Assembly (NCBI RefSeq): GCF_024397975.1
Contig: NZ_CP073745.1
Location: forward strand, 3,840,513 to 3,904,512
Origin: Bacterioplanoides sp. SCSIO 12839
Lineage (GTDB): Bacteria; Pseudomonadota; Gammaproteobacteria; Pseudomonadales; Oceanobacteraceae
Length of the DNA stretch: 64,000 nucleotides
Direction: 5' to 3'
Below, in pieces: positions 16,350 through 27,409 of this stretch. The position numbers were made by a program, and so were the translations under genes. The notes beneath the pieces are model-generated. The model saw only the letters and a list, made by a program, of their open reading frames with translations, searched no databases and was not told the DNA's origin. How positions within the stretch are numbered: the first letter of the stretch is position 1; every line of letters begins with the position of its first letter.

Positions 16350-17129
16350 CTAACGTACGAGATAATCCGCCAACAGGTTTTCATACGTTCGCAAGATACG
16401 CTCATAACGCCCATTCTCCCGGATCATATCAAAGCCCTTATCAAATTGATCACGCATTGCTTCAGAACGAAAGGCTGCGTGATAACGCCGCTTTTCAAAT
16501 AAATCGTCAAAATGAACCTCACGCTGATAACTCGGATTACGTGGGTTTTTGCGTTTCAATTGACTGAGAAAATAGCGAAAGATGGTTTTATCCATCACCA
16601 GCACCTGACGATCTCCACGATACAAATCTTCAACTTGTTCTATCTGTAATGCGTATTCGCGGTAATCTTTTGCGCCAGCAACCACTTCACCAAATGGAGG
16701 AGGCATCAGCTTAGCCGCTAACTTAAAGGCACCAGTGCGGTAATTCGCAAGATCACTTACCTGCTCAATATCAACTTGTTCATCATCAAGCGACACAACC
16801 AGATTATGAAGAACTGCCAGCGGCAAGCGGGAGAAAAAAGCATCTGGAGTTAAGCGGGTACTGGTAACAAAAACAGCATCCACATGACGCTCATTAAAGG
16901 CCCGGACCACTTCCGCATTATTCGCGTAGCGGGTATTTACTCGGATACCTGTCACAGCCATGGCAGCCCGAAAGACATCCAGAGCAATACCTCGACCTTT
17001 ATCACGTATAACGTAAGGAGGCATCGAAGAACCCGAACCTAGCGTTACAACAGGTTGCTGAGCTAATAACGAACTACTGACGAAGGAAAGGATCAACAGC
17101 ACAACGATCAAACAGGATTTTTGATTCAT
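16350..17129 (-). CDS. Periplasmic solute-binding protein, family 3-like
   Basis: A 259-residue exported protein. The N-terminal signal peptide (hydrophobic core LIVVLLILSFVSSSLL, cleavage near LLA-QQ) is clear. The mature part has the fold of family 3 extracellular binding proteins: an N-terminal region with SMPPYVIRDKGRGIALDVFRA and a second lobe with DAVFVTSTRLTPDAFFS. The C-terminal motif DKGFDMIRENGRYERIL is the usual end of that family. There is no ABC permease or ATPase gene nearby, so it may act alone, for example as a sensor-type or orphan binding protein. The ligand is unknown. It is convergent with the malic enzyme gene. Confidence 0.85.
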   Translation of the reverse strand: MNQKSCLIVVLLILSFVSSSLLAQQPVVTLGSGSSMPPYVIRDKGRGIALDVFRAAMAVTGIRVNTRYANNAEVVRAFNERHVDAVFVTSTRLTPDAFFSRLPLAVLHNLVVSLDDEQVDIEQVSDLANYRTGAFKLAAKLMPPPFGEVVAGAKDYREYALQIEQVEDLYRGDRQVLVMDKTIFRYFLSQLKRKNPRNPSYQREVHFDDLFEKRRYHAAFRSEAMRDQFDKGFDMIRENGRYERILRTYENLLADYLVR

Positions 17130-17201
17130 ACAACAGTCTCAATCAATCTTGCTTTCAGATTAGACCGCAGAAGTCAGAAGTACGACTTTAATTGCAAAAG
17201 A

Positions 17202-17233
17202 AAACCCCGCGTGGCACAGGCCAGGCGGGGTTT
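17202..17233 (-). terminator. Intrinsic terminator of typA
   Basis: AAACCCCGC and GCGGGGTTT form a 9-bp stem 20 bp after the typA stop, followed on the minus strand by TTTTCTTTTG. Confidence 0.8.
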
Positions 17234-17252
17234 GATCAAACACAAGGAACGC

Positions 17253-19061
17253 TTATTTGTTTTTTGCGCGCTTACGTTCGTTTTCTTTCAGCAGCTTCTT
17301 ACGCAGACGAATGCTTTCTGGTGTTACTTCTACCAGCTCATCGTCTTCGATGAATTCCAGTGCTTGCTCCAGCGTGTGCTTAACCGGCGGAGTCAGGTTG
17401 ATGGCTTCATCGGTACCCGACGCACGCACGTTGGTTAACTGCTTAGCTTTGGTTGGGTTAACCACCAAGTCGTTATCACGCGAGTGCAAGCCAACAATCA
17501 TGCCTTCGTACACTTCAACCGCTGGCTCAACAAACAGACGACCACGATCCTGCAAAGTGAACAGGGCATAACCCAGTACTTTACCAGCCACCATAGATAC
17601 CAGTACGCCGTTATGACGCGTAGAACCCAGTGCCGCCTGAACCGGACCATAATGATCGAATACGTTGGTCAGAATACCGGAACCGGAGGTCATGGTCATA
17701 AACTGGTTACGGAAACCAATCAGGCCACGGGCCGGCATAATGAATTCCAGGCGAGTACGGCCTTTGCCATCCGGAACCATATTGGTCATTTCAGCACGAC
17801 GGTTACCCATCTCTTCCATGACAGAACCCTGATGATCGTCTTCAATATCGATCACTACCTGCTCGTAAGGCTCCTGCAGTTCGCCGTCGACTTCTTTCTG
17901 AACGACTTCTGGCTTACCAATCGCCATCTCGAAACCTTCACGACGCATGGTTTCGATCAGTACCGACAGGTGTAATTCACCACGGCCAGATACTTTAAAT
18001 TTCTCAGGGCTGTCACCCGGTTCAACACGCAATGCTACGTTGTGGATCAGCTCCTGATCCAGACGATCTTTGATGTTACGCGAGGTCACGAACTTACCTT
18101 CTTTACCAGCGAACGGCGAGTTGTTCACCTGGAAGGTCATGGATACGGTTGGCTCGTCGACCGTCAGTGCTGGTAATGCTTCCACATTGCTTGGGTCACA
18201 CAGAGTATCGGAGATGTTCAGGCCATCGATACCGGAGATACATACGATGTCACCAGCAGCCGCTTCTTCAACGTCGACACGGTTTAAGCCGTGGAAACCT
18301 TTCACCTGTTGAATACGACCTTTACGGGTATCACCTTCAGCGGTGATCAGCTGGATATCAGTACCTGGCTTCAGCTTACCACGAGTAATACGGCCAACAC
18401 CGATTACGCCAACAAAGCTGTCGTAGTCTAATGCGGAAACCTGCATCTGGAACGGACCATCCAGTTCCACTTTTGGTGCTTCAACGTGATCGACAATCAT
18501 CTGGAACAGTGGCGACATATCGTCAGCCATGTTGTCCGGATCATCACCAGCAATACCATTCAGAGCGGAAGCATAGATAACCGGGAAGTCCAGCTGCTCT
18601 TCGGTTGCACCTAAGCGGTCGAACAGGTCGAAGATTTCATCCATCACCCAATCAGGGCGTGCGCCCGGACGGTCGATTTTGTTGATCACAACGATTGGAC
18701 GTAAACCACGCTCGAAGGCTTTCTGGGTTACGAAACGGGTTTGTGGCATTGGGCCATCAACCGCGTCTACCAACAAACACACAGAATCGACCATCGACAT
18801 CACACGCTCAACCTCACCACCGAAGTCAGCGTGCCCAGGGGTGTCTACGATGTTAATGCGGTAGTCGTTCCACTTAATGGCGGTGTTTTTTGCCAGGATG
18901 GTAATACCACGTTCTTTTTCCTGGTCGTTGGAGTCCATCACACGCTCGCCGCCCTGGTTACGATCCAGAGTTCCGGATTGTTCCAGCAGCTTATCAACCA
19001 GAGTCGTTTTACCATGGTCAACGTGGGCGATGATGGCGATATTTCTTAAGTTATCGATCAC
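17253..19061 (-). CDS. typA: Translational GTPase TypA/BipA
   Basis: A 602-residue ribosome-binding GTPase of the EF-G-like class. G1 is [15 protein letters not shown] (about 12-26), G3 [15 protein letters not shown]4 [13 protein letters not shown], then the beta-barrel domain II, EF-G-like domains III and V, and the TypA-specific C-terminus with GLIGFRNQF and the lysine/arginine-rich tail ([17 protein letters not shown]). TypA assists 50S assembly and translation under stress such as cold. Length matches the family. The gene is transcribed alone, divergent from glnA across a 442-bp control region. Confidence 0.97.
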   Translation of the reverse strand: MIDNLRNIAIIAHVDHGKTTLVDKLLEQSGTLDRNQGGERVMDSNDQEKERGITILAKNTAIKWNDYRINIVDTPGHADFGGEVERVMSMVDSVCLLVDAVDGPMPQTRFVTQKAFERGLRPIVVINKIDRPGARPDWVMDEIFDLFDRLGATEEQLDFPVIYASALNGIAGDDPDNMADDMSPLFQMIVDHVEAPKVELDGPFQMQVSALDYDSFVGVIGVGRITRGKLKPGTDIQLITAEGDTRKGRIQQVKGFHGLNRVDVEEAAAGDIVCISGIDGLNISDTLCDPSNVEALPALTVDEPTVSMTFQVNNSPFAGKEGKFVTSRNIKDRLDQELIHNVALRVEPGDSPEKFKVSGRGELHLSVLIETMRREGFEMAIGKPEVVQKEVDGELQEPYEQVVIDIEDDHQGSVMEEMGNRRAEMTNMVPDGKGRTRLEFIMPARGLIGFRNQFMTMTSGSGILTNVFDHYGPVQAALGSTRHNGVLVSMVAGKVLGYALFTLQDRGRLFVEPAVEVYEGMIVGLHSRDNDLVVNPTKAKQLTNVRASGTDEAINLTPPVKHTLEQALEFIEDDELVEVTPESIRLRKKLLKENERKRAKNK

Positions 19062-19297
19062 AGCTTTAGCCTTTCTTAACAGTGAGGGCGTTGCTGCGAT
19101 CTCAGCCCCTGTATTCTGACAAACAGAAGGGACGCATCAACACCATAAAAAAATGAGGCGCGATTATACCTGAGTTCAGGCCGCGGCGGCATATCATTTT
19201 TATGACGGGTCATTGGTGTTTTTTCGTATACGCAAACCCCTATGTGAACCTATAATGTGCATGCTTTTATGGAATACAGTGGCTATTACAGTTGTTT

Positions 19298-19313
19298 TGC
19301 ACCTTTTTGGTGC
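19298..19313. promoter_or_regulatory. NtrC-binding site upstream of glnA
   Basis: TGCACCTTTTTGGTGC matches the NtrC enhancer consensus (TGCAC-N6-GTGCA class) as a near-perfect inverted repeat. It lies about 107 bp upstream of the sigma-54 promoter, a typical enhancer distance. A half-site TGGTGCA at 19338-19344 may be a second, weaker site. The 442-bp typA-glnA spacer (19062-19503) otherwise shows no gene. Confidence 0.85.
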
Positions 19314-19405
19314 CATTATCTCGGTCGTGAATTCTTATGGTGCAGTCATTCGTGACTTCCTGATCACAAGCCCAGATTTTGTGCGGTTTTCAGCCATCCC
19401 TTGTG

Positions 19406-19420
19406 TGGCACACTAATTGC
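19406..19420 (+). promoter_or_regulatory. Sigma-54 promoter of glnA
   Basis: TGGCACACTAATTGC is an exact match to the -24/-12 consensus TGGCAC-N5-TTGC. Transcription would start near 19431, giving a leader of about 70 nt before glnA ATG 19504. Together with the NtrC site it shows nitrogen-limited activation. Confidence 0.93.
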
Positions 19421-19503
19421 TCCAAGGGAATCATCAAAGTTTGAGCATTACGGCCGGGGCTGATGCCCCGTATCAAATTGAACCAGCATCTGGAGATAAT
19501 AAG

Positions 19504-20910
19504 ATGTCAGAGAACACTCTGAGTTTGATCAAAGAGAACGATGTACGCTGGGTTGACCTGCGTTTCACCGACACTAAAGGTAAAGAGCAGCACGTTTCTA
19601 TTCCTGCTCGCTACGTAGACGAAGAATTCTTCGAAACTGGCCAGATGTTCGACGGTTCATCTATCGCTGGTTGGAAAGGCATTAACGAATCCGACATGAT
19701 TCTGCTGCCAGACGATTCTACTCCATACATGGACCCTTTCACTGAAGATGCCACTCTGGTTCTGCGTTGTGACATCATTGAGCCAGCAACTATGCAAGGC
19801 TACGAGCGTGACCCACGTTCTGTTGCTAAGCGCGCTGAAGCTTACCTGCAGTCTACCGGTCTGGGCGACACAGCTTTCTTCGGTCCTGAGCCAGAGTTCT
19901 TCATCTTTGATGACGTTCGTTGGGGCGCGGACATGTCTGGTTGTTTCTACAAGATCAACTCTGACGAAGCAGCTTGGAACACTGAAGCTGTAATGGAAGG
20001 CGGCAACCTGGGTCACCGTCCTGGCGTTAAAGGCGGTTACTTCCCAGTACCACCAGTTGATAGCTCTCACGATATCCGTGCGGCTATGTGTAACACCATG
20101 GAAGCAATCGGCCTGGACGTAGAAGTTCACCACCACGAAGTGGCAACGGCTAACCAGAACGAAATCGGCGTTAAGTTCAACACGCTGGTTAAGAAAGCTG
20201 ACGAAGTTCAGATGCTGAAATACGTTGTTCACAACGTTGCTGCTGCTTACGGCAAGTCTGCTACCTTCATGCCTAAGCCAGTTGTTGGTGATAACGGTTC
20301 TGGTATGCACGTTCACACTTCTTTCTGGAAAGACGGCGAAAACCAATTCGCTGGTGACGGCTATGCTGGCCTGAGCGAAACGGCTCTGTACTACATCGGT
20401 GGTGTGATCAAGCACGCTAAAGCGCTAAATGCTTTCACCAACCCGTCTACTAACTCTTACAAGCGTCTGATCCCAGGCTTCGAAGCTCCGGTAATGCTGG
20501 CATACTCTGCTCGTAACCGTTCTGCTTCTATCCGTATCCCATACGTTGCAAGCCCTAAAGGTAAGCGTATTGAAGCTCGCTTCCCGGATCCAACCGCTAA
20601 CCCATACCTGGCATTCGCAGCTATCCTGATGGCTGGCCTGGACGGCGTTCAGAACAAGATCCACCCTGGCGATGCTGCTGACAAAGACCTGTACGACCTG
20701 CCAGCTGAAGAAGCTGCTGCAATTCCACAGGTTGCTGGTAGCCTGCGTGAAGCTCTGGAATGCCTGGCGGCAGACTCTGACTTCCTGACTCAGGGCGACG
20801 TGTTCACTAAAGACATGATCGAAGCTTACATCGACCTGAAAATGGAAGATGTATACCGCGTTGAGCACACGACTCACCCGGAAGAGTTCGACATGTACTA
20901 CTCTGTATAA
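19504..20910 (+). CDS. glnA: Glutamine synthetase, type I
   Basis: A 468-residue cytoplasmic enzyme that makes glutamine from glutamate, ammonia and ATP, working as a dodecamer. Start ATG 19504 is chosen because [12 protein letters not shown] aligns with GlnA and it follows GGAG; an in-frame upstream ATG (19417) lies at the sigma-54 promoter. Conserved blocks include [17 protein letters not shown], the metal-binding GPEPEFFIF, the [15 protein letters not shown] loop, and [16 protein letters not shown]. The tyrosine in KDLYDLP is the adenylylation site, so the enzyme is expected to be switched off by GlnE. Codon bias indicates very high expression. glnL and glnG do not follow; a terminator does. 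Confidence 0.98.
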   Translation: MSENTLSLIKENDVRWVDLRFTDTKGKEQHVSIPARYVDEEFFETGQMFDGSSIAGWKGINESDMILLPDDSTPYMDPFTEDATLVLRCDIIEPATMQGYERDPRSVAKRAEAYLQSTGLGDTAFFGPEPEFFIFDDVRWGADMSGCFYKINSDEAAWNTEAVMEGGNLGHRPGVKGGYFPVPPVDSSHDIRAAMCNTMEAIGLDVEVHHHEVATANQNEIGVKFNTLVKKADEVQMLKYVVHNVAAAYGKSATFMPKPVVGDNGSGMHVHTSFWKDGENQFAGDGYAGLSETALYYIGGVIKHAKALNAFTNPSTNSYKRLIPGFEAPVMLAYSARNRSASIRIPYVASPKGKRIEARFPDPTANPYLAFAAILMAGLDGVQNKIHPGDAADKDLYDLPAEEAAAIPQVAGSLREALECLAADSDFLTQGDVFTKDMIEAYIDLKMEDVYRVEHTTHPEEFDMYYSV

Positions 20911-20929
20911 TCTTCGGATTATCGAGTAC

Positions 20930-20958
20930 AAAAAAGGCCGCTTTATGCGGCCTTTTTT
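20930..20958 (+). terminator. Intrinsic terminator of glnA
   Basis: AAAAAAGGCCGC and GCGGCCTTTTTT form a 12-bp stem with a TTTAT loop 20 bp after the glnA stop. Confidence 0.93.
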
Positions 20959-20991
20959 GTGGACAAAGCAAAGGCGCACCAAATTGACGCA

Positions 20992-21039
20992 CAAAAAAGC
21001 CGCTTTGTCGGGGTGCAGTTCACATCCAACAAAGCGGCT
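20992..21039 (-). terminator. Intrinsic terminator of the aroE gene
   Basis: AAGCCGCTTTGT (20996-21007) and its complement (21028-21039) form a 12-bp stem with a 20-nt loop; on the minus strand a run of six T follows. It lies just downstream of the aroE stop and faces the glnA terminator. Confidence 0.85.
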
Positions 21040-21060
21040 TAATCGGTTAACAAGGTGGGG

Positions 21061-21885
21061 TTATGCCCGGCGATCTTCTCGCAATGCGTTCATCACAGCC
21101 TGTGTTTGTGGCAACACATCACGCCATAAGCGAAATGCTTCGGCAGCTTGCTCAACCAACATGCCTAAACCATCAATGGCTTTGGCAGCGCCATTATCTA
21201 ACGCCCACTGATTAAATACCGTGGTTTCCGCGCCATACATCATGTCGTAACTAACGGTTTTATCAGTCATACACGCGGCCGGGATCGGCGGCAACTCTCC
21301 CGCCAGGCTGGCGGAAGTGCCATTAATAATCAGATCGAATTCACCTTTCACATCAGCAAAACCACAACCACTGACGCAACCCAGATCAGTAAAATCAGCG
21401 GCCAGTGCTTCGGCTTTGCTCACGGTACGATTAGCAATTACCACCTCAGCCGGGCTTTGCTCCAGAACCGGCTGCAACACACCGCGTACTGCACCACCAG
21501 CACCAAGAATCAGCACCCGCTTGCTTTCGATAGCAACGTTCTGATTCACTGTGATGTCACGCACCATGCCAACACCATCAGTATTATCCGCCAATACCGT
21601 ACCGTCATCCTGCTGGATCAGGGTATTCACCGCCTGAGCTCGCTTAGCCCGCGCACTGAATGCATCAGCGTAACGCCAGGCATTTTCTTTAAACGGCACA
21701 GTGATATTAAGACCTTTACCACCGCGTCGGAAAAAGTCATCCACCGCAGCATCAAAACCATCAAGTGGCACCAGAATGGCGGAATACAACAGATCCTGAT
21801 CGGTAATTTTGGCAAATGCGGTATGTATCTGTGGTGATTTACTATGGCCAATTGGATTGCCCATCACAGCGTATAAATCAGTCAT
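21061..21885 (-). CDS. aroE: Shikimate dehydrogenase
   Basis: A 274-residue NADP-dependent enzyme that reduces 3-dehydroshikimate to shikimate in aromatic amino acid synthesis. The substrate-binding start is NPIGHSKSPQIH; the catalytic lysine lies in NITVPFKENAW, the paired acidic residue in LADNTDGVGMV. The Rossmann motif is GAGGAVRGVL, followed by NRTVSKAEALA, the usual NADPH 2'-phosphate site. GLGMLVEQAAEAF near the C-terminus is conserved. It follows hemF by 24 bp on the same strand, the gene order of Pseudomonas, and ends at its own terminator. Confidence 0.97.
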   Translation of the reverse strand: MTDLYAVMGNPIGHSKSPQIHTAFAKITDQDLLYSAILVPLDGFDAAVDDFFRRGGKGLNITVPFKENAWRYADAFSARAKRAQAVNTLIQQDDGTVLADNTDGVGMVRDITVNQNVAIESKRVLILGAGGAVRGVLQPVLEQSPAEVVIANRTVSKAEALAADFTDLGCVSGCGFADVKGEFDLIINGTSASLAGELPPIPAACMTDKTVSYDMMYGAETTVFNQWALDNGAAKAIDGLGMLVEQAAEAFRLWRDVLPQTQAVMNALREDRRA

Positions 21886-21909
21886 GCTACTGTTAACCTT
21901 TCAGCTTTT

Positions 21910-22869
<960 letters not shown>

Positions 22870-22894
22870 TTACGCAATAAGCTGTGGCCAACTC

Positions 22895-23470
22895 TTAACG
22901 GAGTATCTGGCCATCCAGCGTGCGAATCTGAGAAGGTTGTTTTTGCCCGCCCAGCTGACCAGGCAAAATAAAATCGATTACATCATTACCCTTCAGGCGC
23001 TTTACCGTTGAAGGGGAAAAATACTGACGCAGCTGAACCATGCTGCGCGCCGGTTCACGTCCGGCCGGATTGGCCGATGTCGACACCAAAGGCCCTGTGA
23101 CTTCACATAGCGCCCGAACCTGTGGATGTGCACTGATACGTACTGCCAGAGTATTATGTTCACCACGCAGTGGCGCTGGCACGTGTTCTTCACACGGCAA
23201 TACCCAGGTTACCGGGCCGGGCCAGGTAGCATCCACTTGCTTAAAATCCTCGGCCGACAATGGCAACAAATAGTCATCCAGCTGATCCAGCGAAGCTGCT
23301 ACCACCAACATGCCTTTTTGCCACGGGCGCTTTTTAATATCAAGAATGCGCTGAATCGCGCTTTCATTGGTTGGGTCACAGCCAAGGCCCCAAACGGCCT
23401 CGGTCGGATAGGCAATCACGCCACCTTGTTCGACACAACGGCGCGCCTGCTGGAGATGCCAGTTATTCAT
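22895..23470 (-). CDS. tsaC: Threonylcarbamoyl-AMP synthase (YrdC domain)
   Basis: A 191-residue enzyme that makes threonylcarbamoyl-AMP from threonine, bicarbonate and ATP for tRNA t6A37 modification. The start chosen is ATG at 23470 (MNNWHLQQARRCVEQGG), which aligns with TsaC; an in-frame ATG 42 bp further upstream encodes an unrelated Cys/Phe-rich leader. The signature YPTEAVWGLGCDP, KKRPWQKGM and SANPAGREPA form the nucleotide and threonine pocket. It lies between dprA and hemF as in Pseudomonas. Confidence 0.95.
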   Translation of the reverse strand: MNNWHLQQARRCVEQGGVIAYPTEAVWGLGCDPTNESAIQRILDIKKRPWQKGMLVVAASLDQLDDYLLPLSAEDFKQVDATWPGPVTWVLPCEEHVPAPLRGEHNTLAVRISAHPQVRALCEVTGPLVSTSANPAGREPARSMVQLRQYFSPSTVKRLKGNDVIDFILPGQLGGQKQPSQIRTLDGQILR

Positions 23471-23539
23471 TGATGAACACAAGAAATATAATGATGAACA
23501 GAAGCCGAACACTACCCCAAGGGGCCACCAGCGACAAGC

Positions 23540-24667
23540 TTATTTCAGGCGCTGATAACCACCGGGTACCTGGGTAATCCAGCCAGCTAACTGCAACTCC
23601 ATCAGCTCGGGCAAGAGTTGCTGCATTTCAACAGCGCTGCGAATCGCGATCAGATCCGGACTGGTGGCGGTAAAGTCGATATGTGTTACCAGCACAGGAA
23701 TATCGGGCATATTCAGTGTTGGCATGGCCAGTGTTTCAATACTGGCCTCAGAAGTGAAGTCCAAGGTCTTCTGACGTGAGGGCTTTTCACCTTTGAGCCC
23801 CAATTCCAGCAAAATATCATCCGCACTTTGTACCAAATAAGCACCATCCCGTATTAATTGGTGGCAGCCATGACTCACCGGATTACTGACCATACCGGGC
23901 AGGGCAAACACTTCGCGCCCTTGTTCAGCCGCCTGATGGGCAGTAATCAGCGAACCACTCTTAACGGCTGCTTCGACCACAACCGTCGCTAAACTTAAGC
24001 CACTGATAATACGGTTGCGTGATGGAAAGTGGCGCGATTGTGCCTGAGTACCCGGTGGAAATTCGGATAACAACAAGCCATCCTGCATCACCATCTGAGC
24101 TAATCCGAGATGACGCTGTGGATAAATCACATCCGGGCCACTGCCCATCACAGCAATGGTTGAACCCGCAGCAACCGCCCCCTGATGCACATAACCATCA
24201 ATGCCCATTGCCAGACCACTAACAACCGTTACACCGGCAGCGGCCAGTTCCTGAGCCGTTTGTTGTGCCCAACGGGCACCATACTCAGAGGGTTTACGGC
24301 TACCTACCATCGCCACCATGGGCTTGGATAAGCAGTCGATATTGCCGTGGTAATAAAGAATGGTTGGCGCATCACGCAGTGCCGCCAGTGCTTGTGGATA
24401 AGGATCAACACCCGCTAATAAAACCCCGTAACCTTTGAAACTGCACCAGTTCTGCAGCACATCAAAACCTTCCAGCAACGAAGTATCCGAGTGCCAGCGC
24501 TGAGCGGCTTCCGGATTCAATCCCATGGCAACCAGTTGCTCAGGTGAGCATTGTAACAAGTCATTAGGATGGGAGAGCTGCTGACGAATGTCACCCAGCG
24601 TTACCCGACCAATACCAGGAATTTTACTGAGCTTCCACCAGGCTTTTAACAGCTCTTCCCTGAGCAT
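23540..24667 (-). CDS. dprA: DNA-processing protein DprA
   Basis: A 375-residue protein that binds incoming single-stranded DNA and loads RecA during natural transformation. An N-terminal helix-hairpin-helix/SAM-like region (about 10-65) precedes the Rossmann core (about 85-290) with VGSRKPSEYG, GLAMGIDGYVHQGA, the lysine/arginine-rich ssDNA site near FPSRNRIISGLS and PGMVSNPVSHGCHQLI. The C-terminal winged helix (about 305-370) ends GGYQRLK. It starts 15 bp after the LysM protein gene, so the two are co-transcribed. Confidence 0.96.
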   Translation of the reverse strand: MLREELLKAWWKLSKIPGIGRVTLGDIRQQLSHPNDLLQCSPEQLVAMGLNPEAAQRWHSDTSLLEGFDVLQNWCSFKGYGVLLAGVDPYPQALAALRDAPTILYYHGNIDCLSKPMVAMVGSRKPSEYGARWAQQTAQELAAAGVTVVSGLAMGIDGYVHQGAVAAGSTIAVMGSGPDVIYPQRHLGLAQMVMQDGLLLSEFPPGTQAQSRHFPSRNRIISGLSLATVVVEAAVKSGSLITAHQAAEQGREVFALPGMVSNPVSHGCHQLIRDGAYLVQSADDILLELGLKGEKPSRQKTLDFTSEASIETLAMPTLNMPDIPVLVTHIDFTATSPDLIAIRSAVEMQQLLPELMELQLAGWITQVPGGYQRLK

Positions 24668-24682
24668 AACGACCTCCTTGGT

Positions 24683-25738
24683 CTAAGGTGTTACAAACTG
24701 ATCGGCAACACGCAGAGGACTGGTTGCGCGCATCACCAGCGCATAAGACAATTTTTCAAAGGTGCGGAACACCATCAAAGTGCCAGCGCGAGTATTTGGC
24801 AAGCGGACTTTTTCACCCGCGATTTTGTCGTAAACCACGTTACCCGCTTTTTCGATCAACAGTACCGAGCCAGGCTCGATACCATCACGCTCACCCCGGT
24901 TAATCACCACAACATCGTACTGACCCACCTGAGTCACACCACCCGACACCGCCAGAATCTGACCAGTGACATCCCGCGAAGGCGGTTTTGGATAATAACG
25001 GGTGATCAGTTCACGATCTTCCGTCTCTAATAAGCGATCGCCCACATTCACCTGCTGGGTCGTACGCTCAAGAATCAGCGTCATAATATCGCCATCGACG
25101 GCGTTAACACGAGCCAGGCCCACTTCCAACGCTTCAAGGCCCAACACTTCTTTGGTTTCCGGATCACGGTATACCTGCCCCTGACGGAACACACCGTAGG
25201 CTGCGGCCGGTTCATCACCATAATCGCCACGGGCATACACACGATTACCAGCGCCCATCACCAGGTGACCATCGTCACCGGCTAAAATGCGCGGTGCAGT
25301 GTTCAGTTCTTTGGTTTCAACCACCCGGTGGTCACGCAGGAATCCACGAATGGCATCCAGCGGAATTGCCGGAATTGCCGATTCAATTGGCTCAATACGC
25401 GCGGTTGGCTGAAGTTTCACATTGCCAGGGGACAACTTAACCGTACGGCTGGCAGCTCCACGCTTCATCACGGTTGCTTTGGTTTCACCATTAATGGTCA
25501 CCAGACCAATCACATCGCCCGGGAAAATCAGGTGTGGATCTTTAATCTGATTATTCTGATACCAGATCTCCGGCCATTGCCAGGCATCATCGGTATAACG
25601 TTCAGCAATACCCCACAACGTATCGCCATCCTTAACCACATAGCGCTGTGGTGCATCAGATTTAACCTCCAATGCCGCTGCCGTAGCCGAAACCGATATC
25701 AAACCGGCAAAGAGAAGGCGCTTTAAGGTTTTGCTCAT
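24683..25738 (-). CDS. LysM-domain exported protein
   Basis: A 351-residue exported protein. A signal peptide (KRLLFAGLISVSATAAALE, cleavage near AAA) is followed by one LysM peptidoglycan-binding domain at about 33-80 (RYVVKDGDTLWGIAERYTDD ... PHLIFPGDVI). The remaining 270 residues are beta-rich without a catalytic motif I recognise. The order tsaC-dprA-LysM gene, divergent from def, is conserved in Pseudomonas, where the product is an uncharacterised wall-binding protein. A role in the cell envelope is likely; an enzymatic activity is not supported. Confidence 0.9.
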   Translation of the reverse strand: MSKTLKRLLFAGLISVSATAAALEVKSDAPQRYVVKDGDTLWGIAERYTDDAWQWPEIWYQNNQIKDPHLIFPGDVIGLVTINGETKATVMKRGAASRTVKLSPGNVKLQPTARIEPIESAIPAIPLDAIRGFLRDHRVVETKELNTAPRILAGDDGHLVMGAGNRVYARGDYGDEPAAAYGVFRQGQVYRDPETKEVLGLEALEVGLARVNAVDGDIMTLILERTTQQVNVGDRLLETEDRELITRYYPKPPSRDVTGQILAVSGGVTQVGQYDVVVINRGERDGIEPGSVLLIEKAGNVVYDKIAGEKVRLPNTRAGTLMVFRTFEKLSYALVMRATSPLRVADQFVTP

Positions 25739-25906
25739 CCTGTATTCCCTTTATTATTAGTCGTTGGCGACCCTTAGTTCACTCATCATCGCAGTGTAGC
25801 AAGTGATTGCCGTTGTTTTCTATAAGCAGTTCACGAACACAAGCAGTTTACGAACAGATATACAGGGGCTCAGCCCCAAAAGCGTTATTTGCATTGATGA
25901 GTCATT

Positions 25907-26422
25907 ATGGCCTTACTTCCTATTTTAGAATTTCCGGATCCGAAACTTCGTACCGTTGCCCAACCGGTTACCAACGTTGATGAGCGCATCCGCAACATTG
26001 TCGACGACATGTTTGAAACCATGTACGACGCGCCCGGCATTGGCCTGGCGGCCACTCAGGTGGATATCCACGAACGCATCATCACTATTGATGTGTCAGA
26101 AGATAAAAGCGAGCCACTGGTATTTATTAACCCGGAAATCACCGTGCTCGAAGGTGAGCCAGAGTCGATGCAGGAAGGTTGTTTATCCGTTCCTGGTTTC
26201 TACGAAGAAGTGACCCGTATCGAACATTGCTTAGTTAAAGCGCTGGATCGTGATGGCAAAGCGTTTGAACTGGAATGCCGTGGTCTGCTGGCGGTATGTA
26301 TTCAACACGAAGTTGACCACCTGGAAGGCAAACTGATGGTGGATTATGTGTCACCACTGAAGCGCAAGCGCATCAAAGAAAAGCTCGACAAAAAACACAA
26401 GTTGGAAGCGCGTCGTAAATAA
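25907..26422 (+). CDS. def: Peptide deformylase
   Basis: A 171-residue metalloenzyme that removes the formyl group from new polypeptides. All three motifs are intact: GIGLAATQ (about 44-51), EGCLSVPG with the metal-ligand cysteine, and QHEVDHLEG with the two metal-ligand histidines and catalytic glutamate. The tail is basic ([20 protein letters not shown]). It heads def-fmt-rsmB, whose products complete and support translation initiation, and is divergent from the LysM gene over 168 bp. Confidence 0.98.
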   Translation: MALLPILEFPDPKLRTVAQPVTNVDERIRNIVDDMFETMYDAPGIGLAATQVDIHERIITIDVSEDKSEPLVFINPEITVLEGEPESMQEGCLSVPGFYEEVTRIEHCLVKALDRDGKAFELECRGLLAVCIQHEVDHLEGKLMVDYVSPLKRKRIKEKLDKKHKLEARRK

Positions 26423-26458
26423 GCGGCGCCCAGACATCCCCCAGTCAGAAAGAACCTT

Positions 26459-27409
26459 ATGTCTTTAAAAATTGTTTTTGCCGGGACACCGGACTTTGCC
26501 GCCGTTCACCTGCGTGCGTTAATCGACAGCGAGCACGATGTGATTGCCGTTTACAGCCAACCCGATCGCCCGGCTGGCCGCGGTAAAAAGCTGCAACCCA
26601 GTCCGGTCAAACAGGTCGCACTGGAACACGACATTGCCGTGTATCAGCCACTGAACTTTAAAGACCCGGCGGATGTACAGCAGTTAAAAGACCTGAGCGC
26701 CGATGTGATGATTGTGGTGGCTTATGGCTTGTTGTTGCCACAGCCTGTGCTGGAAGCGCCTAAACACGGTTGCCTCAACGTACATGCTTCATTGCTGCCC
26801 CGCTGGCGTGGTGCGGCTCCGATTCAGCGTTGTATCGAAGCCGGTGATAAGCTCACTGGCATCACCATTATGCAGATGGACATTGGTCTGGATACTGGCG
26901 ATATGCTGCATAAGGTCACCACCGGCATCAGCCTTGATGACACCGGCGGCAGTCTGCATGATCGCCTGGCCGACATGGGCCCGGATTCATTGCTGACAAC
27001 CCTGCAGCATCTGGAAGCCGGTGAGTTACAACCAGAGCAACAGAACGATGCTCAGGCCAACTACGCCCACAAACTGAAAAAAGAAGAAGCCTTGCTCGAC
27101 TGGGCACAAAGTGCAGAAACCTTAGCCCTGCGGGTGCGGGCGTTTAACCCGTTTCCGGTGGCGTTTACTTTATTAGGCAATGACCGCATTCGGGTGCTGA
27201 AGGCCAGCGCACTGGAAAAAGTCACGCAGCTGCAACCGGGCACCATTGCCAACGTCACCGCTGACGGGATTGAAGTCGCTTGTGCCGACGGTGTGCTACG
27301 CCTGGAGCAGATTCAGCTGGCGGGCAAAAAAGCCATGATGGTCGCCGATGTTATTAACGGTCAGCCGAACCTGTTCCAACCTAACTACGTGTTGGCGTCT
27401 GAACTGTGA
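26459..27409 (+). CDS. fmt: Methionyl-tRNA formyltransferase
   Basis: A 316-residue enzyme that formylates initiator Met-tRNA with 10-formyl-tetrahydrofolate. It has the N-terminal formyltransferase fold (MSLKIVFAGTPDFAAVHLRAL), the signature HGCLNVHASLLPRWRGAAPI with the catalytic asparagine and histidine, the downstream MDIGLDTGDM aspartate, and the C-terminal beta-barrel domain (about 205-310). It begins 36 bp after def and overlaps rsmB by 4 bp, so the three are one operon. Confidence 0.98.
   Translation: MSLKIVFAGTPDFAAVHLRALIDSEHDVIAVYSQPDRPAGRGKKLQPSPVKQVALEHDIAVYQPLNFKDPADVQQLKDLSADVMIVVAYGLLLPQPVLEAPKHGCLNVHASLLPRWRGAAPIQRCIEAGDKLTGITIMQMDIGLDTGDMLHKVTTGISLDDTGGSLHDRLADMGPDSLLTTLQHLEAGELQPEQQNDAQANYAHKLKKEEALLDWAQSAETLALRVRAFNPFPVAFTLLGNDRIRVLKASALEKVTQLQPGTIANVTADGIEVACADGVLRLEQIQLAGKKAMMVADVINGQPNLFQPNYVLASEL

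Noticed and set aside
19213..19416. 67-codon frame upstream of glnA
   Set aside because: It covers the NtrC site and runs into the sigma-54 promoter and has no homology that I recognise; it is regulatory DNA.
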